A stretch of DNA of 64,000 nt from Deltaproteobacteria bacterium (GCA_020852955.1 JADYZW010000044.1:1-64000), one strand, 5' to 3'. Shown: positions 1-9,108, numbered from the stretch's first letter. Notes: generated from the sequence alone by a model not told the origin. Translations and numbers: made by a program.

Positions 1-1
1 C

Positions 2-97
2 GGCGCCGACGAGTGGGCGATCCGCGGCCTCTGGACGCCGCAAGGCGACAAGGGCTGGAAGCTCTCCAACAAAGCGACCTTCCTGCCGGTCCCGTAA
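2..97 (+). CDS. C-terminal tail of a secreted repeat-family protein (5' truncated by window)
   Basis: Only the last 31 codons are present, entering from outside the window and ending in TAA. The tail reads ADEWAIRGLW followed by a Trp- and Lys-containing end. It closely matches the last 35 residues of the large protein ending at 51758, which has EEWAVRGLW followed by a Trp/Lys tail. It is therefore probably the end of another secreted protein carrying the same C-terminal module seen at 9634, 42860, 51758 and 55076. A very strong hairpin follows 10 bases downstream. The frame has G or C at almost every third position. Nothing can be said about the rest of the protein. Confidence 0.7.
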   Translation, partial: GADEWAIRGLWTPQGDKGWKLSNKATFLPVP

Positions 98-107
98 CCT
101 CGTCCCG

Positions 108-160
108 GACGCGGGCGGATCGCCGTCAACGGTGCGTTGACGGCGATCCGCGCCCGCGTC
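108..160 (+). terminator. Long inverted repeat, probable terminator
   Basis: Bases 115-131 pair perfectly with 135-151 around a 3-base loop. After a two-base bulge, 108-115 pairs with 153-160, giving about 24 pairs. It lies directly after the stop codon at 97 and before the converging gene ending at 206, so it can terminate both. There is no T run, as is common in GC-rich genomes. Confidence 0.75.
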
Positions 161-205
161 TCGCGCTCGCGACTCGCAGCCGGAACCGATCCGTGGCGGA
201 GACTC

Positions 206-871
206 CTAGCGGCGCGCCTTCGGAGCCTTCTTCACCGTCCCGTACTGCCGTTCGCGGGAGGTCGTCACGACGGCCTCCGTCTGCGCGGCGGTGAGCACCC
301 GCGGCTCGCCGAGCGGCAGCGTGCGAAGATAGAGATCGCACGCCCATTCGAGGAGCTCCATCGTCTGGAAGGCCTTGGCGAGCGTCGGCCCGTGGGCGAT
401 CGCGCCGTGGCTCGCCATGAGCGTCGCGTTCCGTCCGGCAAGCGCGGCGACCACGTGGGCGGCGAGCTCCGCGCTCCCGTAGGTCGCGTACGGCGCCACC
501 GGCACGGCCCCACCGAAGGCGAGCATCGCGTAATGGATGCACGGCAGCTCGTCGCGGACGCTCGCGACGGCCGTACACGCGGGCGCGTGGGTATGGACGA
601 CGGCGCCGGCGCCGTGCTCCAGATAGATGCCGAGATGGAGGCCGAGCTCCGAGCTCGGCTCGAGCTCGCCGTGGACGAGGCGGCCGGCGAGATCGACGAC
701 CGACACCTGGCGCGCGGTGAGTTCGGCGAGGTTGGCTCCCGTCGGCGTGATCGCCACCAGGTCGCCGACCCGGACGCTGACGTTTCCGGCGGTCGCCGGC
801 ACCATCTTCGAGCTCGCGAGCCGACGGCTCACCGCGGCGACGGCCCTCCGCTCCGCAGCGAGCGTCGGCAC
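206..871 (-). CDS. Class II aldolase/adducin family protein
   Basis: A 221-residue cytosolic protein of the class II aldolase fold (fuculose-phosphate aldolase, ribulose-phosphate epimerase and 5-(methylthio)ribulose-1-phosphate dehydratase relatives). It has the N-terminal AGNVSVR segment, the SSE motif, the zinc-binding HTHAPA pair and the later ASHGA histidine, all in the usual order. These enzymes use a Zn ion to cleave or rearrange sugar phosphates; the substrate cannot be read from sequence. The GTG at 871 gives the family-typical length. The open frame continues upstream, but that part is Arg-rich, unlike any aldolase, and overlaps the neighbouring region. It is monocistronic, converges on the gene ending at 97 and is divergent from the DOMON-like gene. 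Confidence 0.88.
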   Translation of the reverse strand: MPTLAAERRAVAAVSRRLASSKMVPATAGNVSVRVGDLVAITPTGANLAELTARQVSVVDLAGRLVHGELEPSSELGLHLGIYLEHGAGAVVHTHAPACTAVASVRDELPCIHYAMLAFGGAVPVAPYATYGSAELAAHVVAALAGRNATLMASHGAIAHGPTLAKAFQTMELLEWACDLYLRTLPLGEPRVLTAAQTEAVVTTSRERQYGTVKKAPKARR

Positions 872-1094
872 GCGCCGGCGCGTGCCGCGCGGCGGATCCT
901 CCGCCCTCGGCCGTCGTGCGATCCGACGCCGACGCTTCCCGACGCGCTCCACGGCGGGCAGCCTAAGCGAGGACCGCGCGCCGTTCCAGACACGAATTGC
1001 CGGACGCCGGGGGCTGGCCACGGCGAGCGGCGGGCCGACGCGCCGCCGTCGGCCCTCGACGGCGGCGCGCCGAGATGGCATCGAGTCGAGCGTC

Positions 1095-1667
1095 GTGCTC
1101 GCGCTCGCGCCGCATCCGTCGACTCCCGACGACGCATGGGACCTCTCCGCACTCGCGGAGCGCACCGCCCACGCCGATCTGCGCTTGCGCTACGTCCTCC
1201 GCGGCGCCCTCGACGCCATGCACGTGCCCGCGGCGGGGCCGCCTCGCCGCGGCGACCGCCTCTGGGAGCACACGTGCGCCGAGGCGTTCGTGGCGGCCGA
1301 AGGCGCATCCGCGTATGTCGAGCTCAACGTCTCGCCCTCGCGGCAGTGGGCGGCGTACGCGTTCACCTCTCCTCGCGTGGGGGGTCCGCTCGCCGCGCCT
1401 GGCCTGGAGCCACGCATCGTCGTACGCCGCAACCGCGAGACGCTCGCGATCGACGTGCGCGTCGCGCTCGCCGATCTTTCGTCGGAGTACGCGCACGCCG
1501 CCCTCCGCGTCGGCTTGACGATGGTCGTCGAGGCGGCCGACGGCCGCCTCTCGTACTGGGCACTCCATCACCCGACCGCGCAGCCCGACTTCCACCACCC
1601 CGACGGCTTCACGCTGCGGCTCGCGGCGCCGCGCGCCGCGGACGGCGACCGAGGATCCTCGCCATGA
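1095..1667 (+). CDS. DOMON-like domain protein
   Basis: About 190 residues resembling the small DOMON-like family: a Leu/Val N-terminal strand, the segment RLWEHTCAEAFV, then YVELNVSPSRQWAAYAF, and a C-terminal SYWALHH/PDFHHPDGF. In characterised relatives the fold is a beta-sandwich related to carbohydrate- or haem-binding domains; no function is established for this subfamily. No signal peptide is visible. The start is uncertain: GTG at 1095 was chosen because similarity begins there and the upstream frame is Arg-rich. The stop overlaps the next ATG (ATGA), so it is translationally coupled to the NamZ-like gene. This coupling suggests a cell-wall or sugar-related role. Confidence 0.75.
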   Translation: MLALAPHPSTPDDAWDLSALAERTAHADLRLRYVLRGALDAMHVPAAGPPRRGDRLWEHTCAEAFVAAEGASAYVELNVSPSRQWAAYAFTSPRVGGPLAAPGLEPRIVVRRNRETLAIDVRVALADLSSEYAHAALRVGLTMVVEAADGRLSYWALHHPTAQPDFHHPDGFTLRLAAPRAADGDRGSSP

Positions 1668-2875
1668 CGCTCTTCGGCATCGATCGCCTGCTCGCGGACC
1701 CGGCGCTCCGACGCCCGCTCGCCGGCGCGCGCCTCGGGCTCGTCGCCCACCCCGCTTCGGTCACGCGCGATCTCGTCCACGCCCTCGACGCGCTCGCGGC
1801 GACCGGCGACCTGCGCGTGACGGCGGCCTTCGGACCGCAGCACGGCCTGCGCGGCGACAAGCAGGACAACATGATGGAGTCGCCGGACTTCCACGATCCC
1901 GCACACGGAATTCCGGTCTTCAGCCTCTACGGCGGCGTCCGCCGGCCGACCGACGCGATGCTCGACGCGTGCGACGTGCTCGTCGTCGATCTGCAGGACG
2001 TCGGCTGCCGCATCTATACGTTCGTCACGACCCTGCTCTACGTGCTCGAAGGCGCGGCGGCGAAGAGGAAGCGGGTGGTGGTGCTCGACCGTCCGAATCC
2101 GGCCGGCCGACCCGCCGAAGGGCTCCGTCTCCGGCCCGGCGCCGAGAGCTTCGTCGGCGCCGGGCCGCTCCCGATGCGCCACGGACTCACGATGGGCGAG
2201 CTCGCCCGCTGGTTCGTGCGCGAGCGGCGGCTCGACGTCGAATGCGACGTCGTGGCGATGGACGGCTGGCGGCCCCACGACGCTCCGGGCTACGGCTGGC
2301 CGCTCGGCGAGCGCTCGTGGGTGAATCCGAGCCCGAACATCCCGTCGCCCTGGACGACGCGCGCCTACCCCGGAACGGTGATGCTCGAGGGGACGACGCT
2401 ATCGGAAGGCCGCGGGACGACCCGTCCGCTCGAGCTCTTCGGCGCGCCCGACCTCGACGTACCCGCCCTCCTGCGGACCATGGAAGCGCTCGCGCCCGCA
2501 TGGCTCCGCGGCTGCCGCCTCCGCCCGTGCTGGTTCGAACCGACGTTCCACAAGCACGTCGGCGCGCTCTGCGCCGGCGTGCAGGTCCACCTCGACGATC
2601 CGGCATACGACCACGCGGCGTTTCGCCCATGGCGGCTCGTCGCACTCGCGCTGAAGGCGATTCGCCGGCTCCGTCCCGACTACCCGCTCTGGCGCGACTT
2701 CCTCTACGAGTACGAGCCCGGACGCCTCGCGATCGACGTCATCAACGGGAGCGGCCTGCTGCGCGAGTGGGTCGACGACGCGGCGGCGACGCCGGGCGAC
2801 CTCGACGCCCTGGCCTCGCGCGACGAAGCGGCGTGGGAGGCGGAACGCGCGGCCTTCCGCCTCTACCGCGCGTGA
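1664..2875 (+). CDS. DUF1343 protein, exo-beta-N-acetylmuramidase NamZ-like
   Basis: 403 residues, spanning the whole DUF1343 family. Visible family motifs are FGPQHGLRG near residue 65, DLQDVGCRIYT near 110, VLDRPNP near 140, WVNPSPNIPS near 220 and GTTLSEGRGTTRPLE near 245. The characterised member NamZ releases N-acetylmuramic acid from the non-reducing end of peptidoglycan fragments, so a role in muropeptide recycling is likely. Unlike many family members it has no evident signal peptide and starts almost directly with the conserved domain. That would place it in the cytosol unless another start is used. It overlaps the DOMON-like gene by four bases and is followed after 3 bases by a membrane protein gene. 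Confidence 0.9.
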   Translation: MTLFGIDRLLADPALRRPLAGARLGLVAHPASVTRDLVHALDALAATGDLRVTAAFGPQHGLRGDKQDNMMESPDFHDPAHGIPVFSLYGGVRRPTDAMLDACDVLVVDLQDVGCRIYTFVTTLLYVLEGAAAKRKRVVVLDRPNPAGRPAEGLRLRPGAESFVGAGPLPMRHGLTMGELARWFVRERRLDVECDVVAMDGWRPHDAPGYGWPLGERSWVNPSPNIPSPWTTRAYPGTVMLEGTTLSEGRGTTRPLELFGAPDLDVPALLRTMEALAPAWLRGCRLRPCWFEPTFHKHVGALCAGVQVHLDDPAYDHAAFRPWRLVALALKAIRRLRPDYPLWRDFLYEYEPGRLAIDVINGSGLLREWVDDAAATPGDLDALASRDEAAWEAERAAFRLYRA

Positions 2876-2878
2876 GCG

Positions 2879-3598
2879 ATGGCCCACGGCGCCTTCATGA
2901 CATGGCTCGCGACCACCCTGGCGATGTACGGGCGCGTGTTCCGCCGTGCCGCCGACCTCACGCTCCGCAACTGGCCGGTCGCCGGCACCACGTTCGCCTA
3001 TGCGCTCGCGCTCGCCGCCGCGGCGATCGTCGCGTCGGGCATGGGCCTCCTCGGAGGCTTCCTGACGAGCCTCGCCTGGGCGGCCTGCGTGAGCTCGTTC
3101 CTCTACCTGGTCGAGATGATCCTCCGGACGGGTTCGGTCTCGCTGGCGGACTTCCGCCGGAGCTTCGGGGTCTACCTCCTTGACGTCGTCGGCGTGACCT
3201 TCATCCTCTGGGTGGCCTTCGCGCTCGCGACGCCGGCGCTCCGCACGATCCCGCAGGGTCCCGGCATCATCCTCGGGATGAATCTCGTGATCCTCGTGCT
3301 CTGCAACGCCGTCCCGGAGCTCATCTATCTCGGACACCACTCGTCGATCGAGCTCCTCGGCGAGAGCTATCGGTTCATCGCCGACAACTGGATCGAGTGG
3401 TTCCCGGCGACCATCGTCATGGCGGGGCCGCTGGTCCTGCTCGTGGAGCTCCCGCTGCCGGGCGTGCTGGCGTTCGCGCGGCCGGCGCTGCTCGCCCTGT
3501 GGATCTACTTCATGATGGTCGCGCGCGGCCTCCTGTTCCTCGAGCTGCGCGGCACGACCCGGCGCGCCCGCGAGTTCCGCCGACGAGCGGAACGCTGA
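2879..3598 (+). CDS. Integral membrane protein of unknown function
   Basis: 239 residues with about five to six hydrophobic segments (near 40-65, 65-85, 95-120, 135-150, 180-200 and 205-225) and an Arg-rich cytosolic tail. I do not recognise the family. The arrangement resembles DUF975/YciC-like inner-membrane proteins (repeated long hydrophobic helices with amphipathic connectors), but no diagnostic motif is present. The gene starts 3 bases after the NamZ-like gene stop, so the two are almost certainly co-transcribed. A function in envelope maintenance is inference from this context only. Confidence 0.8.
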   Translation: MAHGAFMTWLATTLAMYGRVFRRAADLTLRNWPVAGTTFAYALALAAAAIVASGMGLLGGFLTSLAWAACVSSFLYLVEMILRTGSVSLADFRRSFGVYLLDVVGVTFILWVAFALATPALRTIPQGPGIILGMNLVILVLCNAVPELIYLGHHSSIELLGESYRFIADNWIEWFPATIVMAGPLVLLVELPLPGVLAFARPALLALWIYFMMVARGLLFLELRGTTRRAREFRRRAER

Positions 3599-3628
3599 GC
3601 CGGCTCGCTCGCACGCGCCGACTCGACC

Positions 3629-5044
3629 CTACGCGACCGTCCGCGGCCCCACCCAGCCGAACAAGCCTTCCCGCTTGATCGCCTCCGCGACACCGGTCGG
3701 CACCGACGCCTCCCACGACGGATCCCCCTTCCGCAGCCGGGCCAGCACGTCGTCGGCGCTGATGCGGAGGAAGGCGGGGTTGTACCTCCGGATCGCCGCG
3801 AAGCTCCGGCGCTGCAGCAGGAACGCGTGCAGCGGCCGCGACTCCTCCGGCAGCTCCAGGTTCTCGGCCGTGACGATCGCGCCGGTCGTGGGATCGAGCG
3901 CGGGGTAGACGTACAGGCGGACGTTCCGGCGGAAGAGCCGGCCCGAGGCTTCGAGCGCGCCGCCGGGGAGGTCCTCGTAGAACTTCTCGTCGTCGATCTG
4001 GCGAACGGTCGGGATCCCGAGCGCGATCCCGATCTTGTTCTGGGTGTAGCGCGCCAGATACTCGACCAAGCGAAAGTACCGGGCGAACTTGGAGACCAGA
4101 ACGGTCTTGCCGACCGTCCGCAGCGTGTCGACGCGCGAGAGGTAGTCGGCATGGACGATCGGACCGCGCTCACCGCCGAGGTCGGCGAGCGTCATCTCCA
4201 TCAACACCACCGGCTCCTCGCCCGCGAGCGCCGGATCCTCGACGAACTGCTCGCGGGCGCGCTCCAGGATGTCGAGCGTGAGGTGCGTGAGGGGGCGGAA
4301 GCGGCCTCGCTCGACGAGCACGGGCTTCCGATAGAGCACCTCGGACGGCTGCACGACCTCTCCCGCCGCCGTGAACATGACGGCGTCGGTGAGTCCCTGC
4401 TCGACGAGCTGGAGGCTCACGAGCCGGTTGTCGACCGCCGGAAAGGCCGGGCCGGAGAAGCGGATGAGATCGACCTCGACGCGCCGGGGCGAGAGGTCGT
4501 CGAGCAGGAGCGCGACGAGCGCCCGCGGATCGTTCCGCACGAAATACGCGCCGTAGATGAGATTCACGCCGAGGATACCGAGCGCCTCCTGCTCGTGGAG
4601 ACGCACGCTGTCCAGCAGGTGCGCGTGCAGCAGGATGTCGGACGGCTCGGCGCCCGGCATGTGCTGGAAACGGATTCCAAGCCACGCCTCGCCGCGTTCG
4701 CGCGTGGCGCCGCACGTCGCGACCGTGTCGGCGAAGGCGAAGAAGCACGTCGTGTCGCCACGCGTCGGCGACAGGCGCTCGAGCAGCAGATCGTACTCGC
4801 GCTGCAGCATCGCGAGCAGCCGCTCGCGGCAGACGTAGCGGCCGCTCCGTCCGTAGATCGCGTCGCTGATCTTCATGTCGTAGGCCGACATCGACTTGGC
4901 GACCGTGCCGGCCGCCCGGCCGGCGCGGAAGAACCAGCCCGCGACCTCCTGGCCGGCGCCGATCTCGGCGAGCGTGCCGTACTTCTGGTCGTCCAGGTTG
5001 AGCTGGAGGGCCTTCTGCTCCGGACTCAGCGCCGCCGCCTCCAT
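3629..5044 (-). CDS. Conserved ~470-residue protein of uncertain function
   Basis: 471 residues from ATG 5044. It is a long conserved cytosolic protein with no signal peptide or membrane segment. Recognisable blocks are YGTLAEIGAGQEVAGWFF near 20, SAYDMKISDAIYG near 55, GRYVCRERL near 70, GILGVNLIYGAY near 160 and LFRRNVRLYVYP near 370. As I recall, this widespread family is deposited under conflicting automatic names (nicotinate-nucleotide adenylyltransferase, TonB-dependent receptor). None is supported here: no HxGH nucleotidyltransferase motif and no barrel or plug are seen. The ATG at 5044 was chosen because family similarity starts there; a GTG at 5077 would add 11 residues. Confidence 0.82.
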   Translation of the reverse strand: MEAAALSPEQKALQLNLDDQKYGTLAEIGAGQEVAGWFFRAGRAAGTVAKSMSAYDMKISDAIYGRSGRYVCRERLLAMLQREYDLLLERLSPTRGDTTCFFAFADTVATCGATRERGEAWLGIRFQHMPGAEPSDILLHAHLLDSVRLHEQEALGILGVNLIYGAYFVRNDPRALVALLLDDLSPRRVEVDLIRFSGPAFPAVDNRLVSLQLVEQGLTDAVMFTAAGEVVQPSEVLYRKPVLVERGRFRPLTHLTLDILERAREQFVEDPALAGEEPVVLMEMTLADLGGERGPIVHADYLSRVDTLRTVGKTVLVSKFARYFRLVEYLARYTQNKIGIALGIPTVRQIDDEKFYEDLPGGALEASGRLFRRNVRLYVYPALDPTTGAIVTAENLELPEESRPLHAFLLQRRSFAAIRRYNPAFLRISADDVLARLRKGDPSWEASVPTGVAEAIKREGLFGWVGPRTVA

Positions 5045-5106
5045 GCCGCGCTTCAAGCACGGGGCTCCGACACGCACAAGACGCCCGCGCCGACGACCGG
5101 CCGGCG

Positions 5107-5280
5107 GTGAACGTCATGGGCAAGAGCACCCTCCGGCTCGAGAATCCCCGCGGCTGGTACCGCTTCGTCTCGACCGTGAACGTGGCGGGCACGATGGAGA
5201 TCGACCTGCCCTGCGAGGCGCACGTCGCGAGCGCGAAGGAGGACGGCACCTCGGGCGGCGCCGGCGCGCGTGAGCGATCG
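5107..5280 (+). other. Coding-like fragment, possible gene remnant
   Basis: This lies in the 285-base gap between two minus-strand genes. A plus-strand frame beginning GTG-AAC-GTC-ATG has G or C at nearly every third base for about 55 codons. The product reads like protein (RLENPRGWYRFVSTVN, then a Cys- and Glu-containing stretch). After about base 5275 the third-position bias disappears and the frame runs on antisense to the porin. That pattern fits a decayed or frameshifted short gene. I do not recognise it, and it could also be an accidental bias. Confidence 0.3.
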
Positions 5281-5328
5281 CCTGCGCCGCCTACGCGAGC
5301 GCGCACCCGCCGGCGTGGGCGCGACCGA

Positions 5329-6804
5329 TCAGTAGTTCCACTGCACCTGCATCCCGAGCCGCGACCCGTCGTCGATGTCGTCGTACGGATACGTGTTCGT
5401 GTTCGTGCGGTACGGCGAGTACGTATACATGAGCGTTGCTTCGACCTCGGGGATCGGCGCGTACTCGATGCCGACGTCGATCTCGTTCACCCGCGCGTGC
5501 GGCGCGTTCTTCGCGAACTTGCGGCCGCCGTCCTCGTACTGCCAGCGGACGAACGGAATGAAGGTGCCCCAGGGGACCGGCGCCCGGTAGTGCGCCTGGA
5601 CGTACCCGCCCCAGAAGGACCGGGTCCCGATCCGGGTGTCGCCGTCGACGAGCTCGGGGCCGTCGCCGATCGTCCACTCGGTCTCGAAGCCGATCGGCTG
5701 CGGATAGACGACGAACGTGGCCGCCGCCCGCCGGTCGACGCGCCCGCCCTCGAAGTCCGCCGGCTTCGCGTCCTCGCCGCCCGGACCGACCGGGATGTCG
5801 GAGCGCCGCACGACGAAGCGGCCGTACATGCCCTGGATGCCGGGCTCGATGAACTGCCCGCCCGGCAGCTCGAAGGGATAGGTGAGCCGGCCGACGACGT
5901 GCAGGTCGTCGTTCGAGTCGAGCCGGTTCAGCCCCTGGCCGTTGTACAGGCCGAGCGCGAAGACGCCGTAGTCGCCCGAGCCCTTGAGGCCGTCCTTGAC
6001 GAGGTTCCGGAAGCGCTCCCGGATCTCGGCCGGCGCCCAGTAGAAGAAGACGCCGATGTCGCGCTCGCCCTCGACGGCGGCGTTGATCGCGTCGGGGCGC
6101 TCGAGCGGGATGCGGTTCTGGCTCGACTGCAGGTTCACCCAGCCGAAGGGCACCTTCGACTGTCCGAGGCGGAAGCGGAACTCCTTCTTCCTGTCGAGCG
6201 CGACGTCGGCATAGAGGTCGCGCAGCTGCACCGAGAAGTCGCCGTCGGTCGGCGCCGCGTTCAGGTCGGGCTGGACGTAGACCGAGAGGCGGTCCGAGAG
6301 CTCGCCCGAGAAGACCATCCGGCCGCGACGGATCAGGAAGCCGGCGCCGTTGCGCACGCTCCGGTCGGCGGGCGCGAACCAGTCCGCCCCGTCCTTCTCG
6401 AGGAGCGCCGTGTAGCGGAGCTGGGTGTACCCGCGGAGGGAGATGCGCTCGTACCACTTGTTCTTGACGATCTTGCCGACGATGTCCGCGACGTCCTCCT
6501 CGCGCCGCTGGCTCGCCGCGACGGCAGGCGCGAGCGCGGTCGGCGGTGCCGGCGCGGGCGCCGCCGCGGCCGGGGCCGCCGCCGGGGGCGGCTCGACCCG
6601 CCGGAAGGTCCCGAGCGGCTTCCGCCCCGGACCGGGCTTGGTGAACACCTGCCCGCTGTCGTCGTCGACGTAGAGCTCGATGGTCGGTCCGCCGTCCCCC
6701 TCGGCGCGCGCCTTCCCCGGCGCGCCGACGAGCCCGATCGCGAGCGCGAGCGCGGCGAGAACCCGTCGTGACGGATCCGCGCGCGACATCAGCTTCGTGG
6801 ACAT
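5329..6804 (-). CDS. Phosphate-selective porin O/P family (OprP/OprO-like) outer membrane protein
   Basis: 491 residues. The signal peptide ends near ARA (residue 34). An Ala/Pro-rich linker of about 40 residues follows, then a coiled segment (QRREEDVADIVGKIVKN) and a beta-barrel of alternating strands ending in the aromatic WNY typical of outer-membrane proteins. Family hallmarks are RGYTQLRYT at the first strand, RRGRMVFSGELSDRLSVYVQPD, RLGQSKVPFGWVNLQSSQNRIPLER, and PFVRWQYEDGGRKF near the end. OprP-type porins form anion-conducting trimers; specificity for phosphate cannot be assumed. The start at 6804 is preceded by a clear GGAGAGGAG Shine-Dalgarno sequence. The gene stands alone. Confidence 0.88.
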   Translation of the reverse strand: MSTKLMSRADPSRRVLAALALAIGLVGAPGKARAEGDGGPTIELYVDDDSGQVFTKPGPGRKPLGTFRRVEPPPAAAPAAAAPAPAPPTALAPAVAASQRREEDVADIVGKIVKNKWYERISLRGYTQLRYTALLEKDGADWFAPADRSVRNGAGFLIRRGRMVFSGELSDRLSVYVQPDLNAAPTDGDFSVQLRDLYADVALDRKKEFRFRLGQSKVPFGWVNLQSSQNRIPLERPDAINAAVEGERDIGVFFYWAPAEIRERFRNLVKDGLKGSGDYGVFALGLYNGQGLNRLDSNDDLHVVGRLTYPFELPGGQFIEPGIQGMYGRFVVRRSDIPVGPGGEDAKPADFEGGRVDRRAAATFVVYPQPIGFETEWTIGDGPELVDGDTRIGTRSFWGGYVQAHYRAPVPWGTFIPFVRWQYEDGGRKFAKNAPHARVNEIDVGIEYAPIPEVEATLMYTYSPYRTNTNTYPYDDIDDGSRLGMQVQWNY

Positions 6805-6983
6805 CGTGTCTCCTCTCCGTGGCCGTGGTGAGGTCCGCATCACGGCGACGTCTCTAAGGAGAACGATGCGAAAGGTCCAGATCGGATCGGCGCGACGCGC
6901 GGGTATTCACGAAATCGTCACGGACGAACAAGGAATCCGCAGCAGGCGGCGAGCGGAGCGCCCATGACGCGGCGGCGTGGGCC

Positions 6984-7011
6984 GGCCCGCGGAACGAACG
7001 CCCCGCGGGCC
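6984..7011 (-). terminator. Hairpin after the thiolase gene
   Basis: GGCCCGCGG at 6984-6992 pairs with CCGCGGGCC at 7003-7011 around a 10-base loop, 8 bases downstream of the thiolase stop. It is GC-rich with no obvious T tail. Confidence 0.55.
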
Positions 7012-7018
7012 CGAGGGC

Positions 7019-8209
7019 TCAGTCCAGTCGCTCGATGATCGTCGCGTTCGCCATGCCGCCGCCCTCGCACATCGTCTGGAGCCCGTAGCGGCCGCCGGTG
7101 CGCTCCAGGATGTTCACGAGCGTCGTCATGAGGCGGGCGCCGCTACAGCCGAGCGGGTGGCCGAGAGCGATGGCGCCGCCGTTCAGGTTCACCCTCGAGA
7201 GGTCGGCGTCGAACTCGCGCTGCCACGCGAGCACCACGGGCGCGAACGCCTCGTTGATCTCGACCGCGTCGATGTCCTTCAGCGTCAAGCCCGAGCGCTC
7301 GAGCGCCTTGCGCGTCGCCGGGATCGGGCCGGTCAGCATGATGACCGGATCGACGCCGCCGAGCGCGAAGGTGTGGAGGCGGGCGCGCGCGCGGAGGCCG
7401 AGCGACCGCGCCTTCTGCTTCTCCATCACGAGCACGGCCGCGGCGCCGTCGGTGATCTGGCTCGAGTTCCCGGCAGTGATGACGCCGTCGTCCTTGAACG
7501 CCGGCTTCAGGCTCATGAGCTTCGCGAGCGAGCTGTCGCCGCGGATGCCTTCGTCGGTCGTGACGACGCCGCGGCTGCCGTCGGGCCGCGCCACCTCGAC
7601 GGGGACGATCTCGTTCGCGAACCAGCCGTTCCGCGTCGCCGCAGCCGCCTTCTGGTGCGAGCCGACCGAGAACTCGTCGAGCGCCTCACGCGAGAGCTTC
7701 CACTGTTCGGCGACGATCTCGGCCGAGAGGCCCTGCTGCACGAGTCCGCCGGCGCCGTAGAGATTCCGGTCGATGTAGCGTTGCATCATGGCCGGTCCGA
7801 AGGGCTGGCCGCCGGTGTACGCGCTCGTGCCCATCGGCACCCGACTCATCGACTCGACACCGGCGGCGATGACGACGTCGTAGGCGCCGGCGATCACCCC
7901 CTGCGCCGCGAAGTGCAGCGACTGCTGGCTCGACCCGCACTGGCGGTCGACCGTCGTCCCGACGACCGTCTCGGGGAAGCCCGCGGCGAGCGCCGCGTTC
8001 CGGCCGACGTTCAGCCCCTGCTCGCCGACCTGGCTCACGCAGCCCATGATCACGTCCTCGACGAGCGCGGGATCGACCCCCGACTTCTCGGCGAGGGCCC
8101 GGAGCGCCTTCGCGGCGAGATCGACGGCATGGACGGGATGGAGCGCCCCCGTCTGCTTGCCTCGTCCGAGAGGGGTTCGTACGGCTTCGACGATGACGGC
8201 TTCACGCAT
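7019..8209 (-). CDS. Acetyl-CoA acetyltransferase (thiolase)
   Basis: 396 residues, the normal length for a thiolase. The nucleophilic Cys91 sits in DRQCGSSQQS. The conserved NEAFAPV, GHPLGCSGARL and CEGGGMANA blocks supply the Asn, His and second Cys of the active site. It should condense two acetyl-CoA molecules or cleave 3-oxoacyl-CoA; closely related sequences are often annotated as steroid or fatty-acid degradation thiolases. The ATG at 8209 follows a GGAGGCG ribosome-binding site. The gene is transcribed in the same direction as, and 141 bases downstream of, a TetR-family gene that may control it. Confidence 0.93.
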   Translation of the reverse strand: MREAVIVEAVRTPLGRGKQTGALHPVHAVDLAAKALRALAEKSGVDPALVEDVIMGCVSQVGEQGLNVGRNAALAAGFPETVVGTTVDRQCGSSQQSLHFAAQGVIAGAYDVVIAAGVESMSRVPMGTSAYTGGQPFGPAMMQRYIDRNLYGAGGLVQQGLSAEIVAEQWKLSREALDEFSVGSHQKAAAATRNGWFANEIVPVEVARPDGSRGVVTTDEGIRGDSSLAKLMSLKPAFKDDGVITAGNSSQITDGAAAVLVMEKQKARSLGLRARARLHTFALGGVDPVIMLTGPIPATRKALERSGLTLKDIDAVEINEAFAPVVLAWQREFDADLSRVNLNGGAIALGHPLGCSGARLMTTLVNILERTGGRYGLQTMCEGGGMANATIIERLD

Positions 8210-8350
8210 GGCGCGCCTCCTTTGGGTGGGGGCTGCTCGGCCCGATCGTGGGACTCTGCTGCATGCGCCGCACCGGTTCAACCGCGGGCGCACGGGCGTG
8301 CGGCGAGGCCCGGGCCGCGTGCCGGCGGCGCCCGGCGCGCGCCCCGCCGC

Positions 8351-8989
8351 CTACGCGGCCGGCCCGAGATAGCGCGTCGCGAGGCGCACGATCTCGTCGG
8401 TGTACGCCTCGACGGGAGCGTCGCCCTGGCCGTGCAGCACGAGATTGTGGGTCAGCGCCTCGACGGTGCGCACGACGATCGCGGCGGCGAGCGGGACGTC
8501 GGCGACCCTCACCTCCGGATGCGCGTCGAGGAGTCCGACCACCCAGCCGACGATCCGCTCCTCCACCTCGCGCAACGCCTGGCGGAGCCGGCGGGAGAGC
8601 GGCGCCTCCTCGAAGAGGACGCGATGCAGCTCGCGGTCGCGCGCGTGCAGCGCGATCATGGCGCGCACCAGGTGGCGGATCGTCCCGCCGAGGTCGCGCG
8701 CGCGCCCCGCGACCTCGGCGGCGGCCCGCGTCAGCACCGCCTCGGCTTCCGCGATGTGGGCCTCCATGATGGCCGCGAGGAGCGCGTCCTTGCTCGGGAA
8801 GTATTCGTAGAGCGAGCCGATCGAAACGCCGGCGCGCTCGGCGATGTGATTGGTGGTGGTGCCGGCGTACCCCCGCCGGGAGAAGACCTGCGCCGCCGCC
8901 TTCACGATGGCGTCGACCGTCCGCTGTGAACGCGCCTGCCGCGGGCGCTTGCGCGGGCGGAGTCGATCGGTGGCGCGGACGAGAGGCAT
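8351..8989 (-). CDS. TetR/AcrR family transcriptional regulator
   Basis: 212 residues. The N-terminal helix-turn-helix (about residues 20-65) contains VFSRRGYAGTTTNHIAERAG and SIGSLYEYFPSKDALL, a textbook TetR DNA-binding domain. A helical ligand-binding domain of about 140 residues follows. It is divergent from the SnoaL-like gene at 9109 with 119 bases between the starts, and upstream of the thiolase on the same strand. Both are plausible targets. The ATG at 8989 was chosen because the basic stretch preceding the HTH begins there; no strong ribosome-binding site decides it. Confidence 0.9.
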   Translation of the reverse strand: MPLVRATDRLRPRKRPRQARSQRTVDAIVKAAAQVFSRRGYAGTTTNHIAERAGVSIGSLYEYFPSKDALLAAIMEAHIAEAEAVLTRAAAEVAGRARDLGGTIRHLVRAMIALHARDRELHRVLFEEAPLSRRLRQALREVEERIVGWVVGLLDAHPEVRVADVPLAAAIVVRTVEALTHNLVLHGQGDAPVEAYTDEIVRLATRYLGPAA

Positions 8990-9108
8990 ACGGCAGACGG
9001 CGGCGGGAGATCCGAGGGTTCGCTCGTATCGTTCGGGCGTCCGGCTGGTCAAGCCGGCGCGGCGAGGCGGATCGCAAACCGCCGCGCCCTGTGGCAAGGG
9101 ACGCCGCC

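Noticed and set aside
872..1094. Possible small gene between the aldolase and the DOMON-like gene
   Set aside because: Frames here are Arg-rich with no third-position bias or homology; treated as intergenic.
137..1663. Upstream extension of the NamZ frame to base 137
   Set aside because: The extension is Arg-rich, antisense to the aldolase, and DUF1343 similarity begins at ATG 1664.
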